This document shows, in pieces, positions 40,697-41,894 of a DNA stretch of 41,894 bases (its first letter is position 1; every line of letters begins with the position of its first letter). The DNA is taken from NCBI GenBank assembly GCA_021151525.1, contig JAGKXD010000028.1, positions 1 to 41,894 of the forward strand. The letters run 5' to 3'. The position numbers were made by a program, and so were the translations under genes. The notes beneath the pieces were generated by a model. It searched no databases, had not been told where the DNA came from, and was given only the letters and a program-made list of their open reading frames with translations. The DNA comes from Cellvibrionaceae bacterium (GTDB lineage: Bacteria > Pseudomonadota > Gammaproteobacteria > Pseudomonadales > Cellvibrionaceae).

Positions 40697-41263
40697 ATGA
40701 AAAAACTAGCGCATCTTTTCTTGGGCTTAGCTGTTATCTGGATAGTATCTGGTTGTGCAACCACGCAGGGCACGAGCCCGCAAGAAAAGCGTCAGGCCGC
40801 GCTTAATATGCGTACTCAGGTATTAGCAGATCTTTATAAACTACACCCAGATGCTCGTGCTCAAGTGGCGGCTTCACCGGGTTATGCGGTCTTTAGCAAT
40901 GCGAACGTCAATTTATTATTTGCCAGTGTTGGTGGTGGTTATGGTGTTGCTGAAAACAAGCGTCTTAAGAAAACCGTCTACATGAAAATGGGCGAGGCTG
41001 GCTTAGGGCTAGGGTTGGGCGTTAAAGATTTTCGCGCAGTCTTTATTTTTAAAACCCAGGAATCGCTTGATGCCTTTATTGATAATGGATGGGAATTTGG
41101 TGGGCACGTAGATGCTGCTGCCAAAGCAGGCGATAAAGGTGCTGCTGTAGGTGGTGAGGCGTTATTAAATGGTGTGACGATATACCAAATTACCGAAAGC
41201 GGACTCGCACTGCAGGCGACCTTAAAGGGCACCAAGTATTGGAAAGATGCTGATTTGAATTGA
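40697..41263 (+). CDS. SYLF-domain (YSC84-like) lipoprotein
   Basis: A 188-residue protein with a lipoprotein signal: MKKLAHLFLGLAVIWIVSGC, Cys20 following the lipobox VSG. The ATG at 40697 has GCGAGG six bases before it; an in-frame ATG at 40643 would add 18 residues and spoil the signal. The rest is one SYLF domain (about 35-185) with SPGYAVFSNANVNLLFASVGGGYGV and the glycine-rich GEAGLGLGLGVKDFRAVFIF. In eukaryotes SYLF domains bind phosphoinositides; the bacterial role is unknown. A hairpin terminator follows. It stands alone between the channel gene (divergent) and lpxH (convergent). Confidence 0.88.
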   Translation: MKKLAHLFLGLAVIWIVSGCATTQGTSPQEKRQAALNMRTQVLADLYKLHPDARAQVAASPGYAVFSNANVNLLFASVGGGYGVAENKRLKKTVYMKMGEAGLGLGLGVKDFRAVFIFKTQESLDAFIDNGWEFGGHVDAAAKAGDKGAAVGGEALLNGVTIYQITESGLALQATLKGTKYWKDADLN

Positions 41264-41293
41264 GTGAAAGTTGAGTTGGATGAGAGTTGAACA

Positions 41294-41325
41294 AAAAAAT
41301 GGCAATCCAGTGATTGCCATTTTTT
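41294..41325 (+). terminator. Bidirectional terminator between the SYLF lipoprotein gene and lpxH
   Basis: AATGGCAATC (41298-41307) pairs with GATTGCCATT (41312-41321) across CAGT, with A-runs before and T-runs after. Confidence 0.9.
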
Positions 41326-41337
41326 AAATCTTAATGT

Positions 41338-41894
41338 TTAAATTGGCCAGCTTATCAATTCTGTTTTATTTTCATCGGCATAAATTGCCCAGCCTTTATC
41401 ATGCCAATCACCTAAGACTATACGCTCCGCAGCTATACCATCAATTTCAAATGAATGTGTTGCCGGGCGGTGAGTGTGGCCATGAATCAAGTGTTTAACT
41501 TGAGCATTTTGCATAACGCGAACTACTTCAGCTTGGTTTACATCCATAATATCTTCAGCTTTTAAACTGTTCATCGCTTGGCTTTTTTCACGCAATTGCG
41601 CCGCTAAAGCGCGGCGGGCAGCAATGGGCTGTGCGAGAATTTGCTGTTGCCAATGTGGAGAACGAACTTGCTGACGAAATGCAATGTACTCACTGTCGTC
41701 CGTGCACAAACTATCGCCGTGCAACAGCAAAGTAGGGTGCCCGTATAAATCAATTGTGGTGTATTCAGTAATTATTTCAGCGCCAGCTTGCGCTGCAAAT
41801 TGTTGGCCCAGTAAAAAATCTCTATTGCCGTGCATTAAAAAAATGTTTGTTCCCGCATTACTTAATTTTTTTAATTCATTGGCAACTTCAAAAT
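41338..41894 (-). CDS. lpxH: UDP-2,3-diacylglucosamine diphosphatase LpxH, 3' part
   Basis: LpxH hydrolyses UDP-2,3-diacylglucosamine to lipid X in lipid A synthesis at the inner membrane. The gene is cut by the window edge: the frame stays open from an internal ATG at 41835 to 41894 (reading EVANELKKLSNAGTNIFL), so the start lies outside. Seen are the calcineurin-type metal motifs GNRDFLLG, HGDSLCTDD and GHTHRP, and the MDVNQAEVV segment of LpxH. The N-terminal DLHL and GDxFE motifs must lie beyond the edge. It converges with the SYLF gene. Confidence 0.94.
   Translation of the reverse strand, partial: FEVANELKKLSNAGTNIFLMHGNRDFLLGQQFAAQAGAEIITEYTTIDLYGHPTLLLHGDSLCTDDSEYIAFRQQVRSPHWQQQILAQPIAARRALAAQLREKSQAMNSLKAEDIMDVNQAEVVRVMQNAQVKHLIHGHTHRPATHSFEIDGIAAERIVLGDWHDKGWAIYADENKTELISWPI

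Noticed and set aside
1..41894. Insertion sequences, prophage, integrase, toxin-antitoxin or tRNA genes
   Set aside because: None was seen in reading both strands; the adhesin locus shows no flanking repeats or attachment sites.

Overview
The window is chromosomal DNA of a gammaproteobacterium. The gene order ftsB-ispD-ispF-truD-pcm-nlpD-rpoS-fdxA-mutS is the order known from Pseudomonas and its relatives. The moderate G+C feel, the DusC and RlmA types and the LapA-like adhesin locus fit a member of the Cellvibrionaceae (Cellvibrio-like). That placement is inference from gene order and protein style; no database was searched.

Layout. (1) Positions 1-8795 are a conserved housekeeping block: a terminator (probably of eno, outside the window), the divisome gene ftsB, isoprenoid genes ispD and ispF, truD, pcm, nlpD, the stationary-phase sigma factor rpoS, then fdxA and mutS on the minus strand. 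surE, normally between truD and pcm, is absent. (2) Positions 9166-14686 carry an HDOD signalling protein, dusC (minus), an SrmB-like DEAD-box helicase, a PhoH-like ATPase and rlmA. (3) Positions 14687-40022 are a large-adhesin biofilm locus of the Lap/Bpf type and fill about 60% of the window. (4) Positions 40075-41894 hold a small two-TM ion-channel-like protein, a SYLF-domain lipoprotein and the 3' part of lpxH.

How the adhesin locus should work (family knowledge applied to what is seen). A type I secretion machine consists of an outer-membrane TolC-like protein fused to an OmpA peptidoglycan-binding domain, an ABC transporter with a dead C39-like domain (LapB type) and a membrane-fusion protein (LapC type). 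It would export a 5211-residue adhesin. The adhesin starts with a LapA-type retention module carrying a TAAG di-alanine site, and ends with RTX repeats and a type I secretion signal. A periplasmic LapG-type protease (Cys-His-Asp triad) would cut at TAAG and release the adhesin. A LapD-type inner-membrane receptor with degenerate GGDEF and EAL domains would hold LapG back when c-di-GMP is high. A LuxR/CsgD-like regulator with a receiver lacking the usual acidic residues lies between the secretion genes and the adhesin, and a perfect CRP-type palindrome lies upstream of the TolC-OmpA gene.

The most striking sequence-level observation is the architecture of the adhesin. About 16 cadherin-like units are followed by 25 Ig/Calx-beta-like units of four subtypes with fixed lengths (A about 300 bp, B 306 bp, C about 345 bp, D 294 bp). 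They are arranged as A2-C-D-B3, A7-C-D-B8, C. This is a super-repeat in which the C-D-B junction is kept and the A and B runs have expanded independently. The RTX part has its own 372-bp super-unit, and the last copy is longer by exactly one 27-bp nonapeptide.
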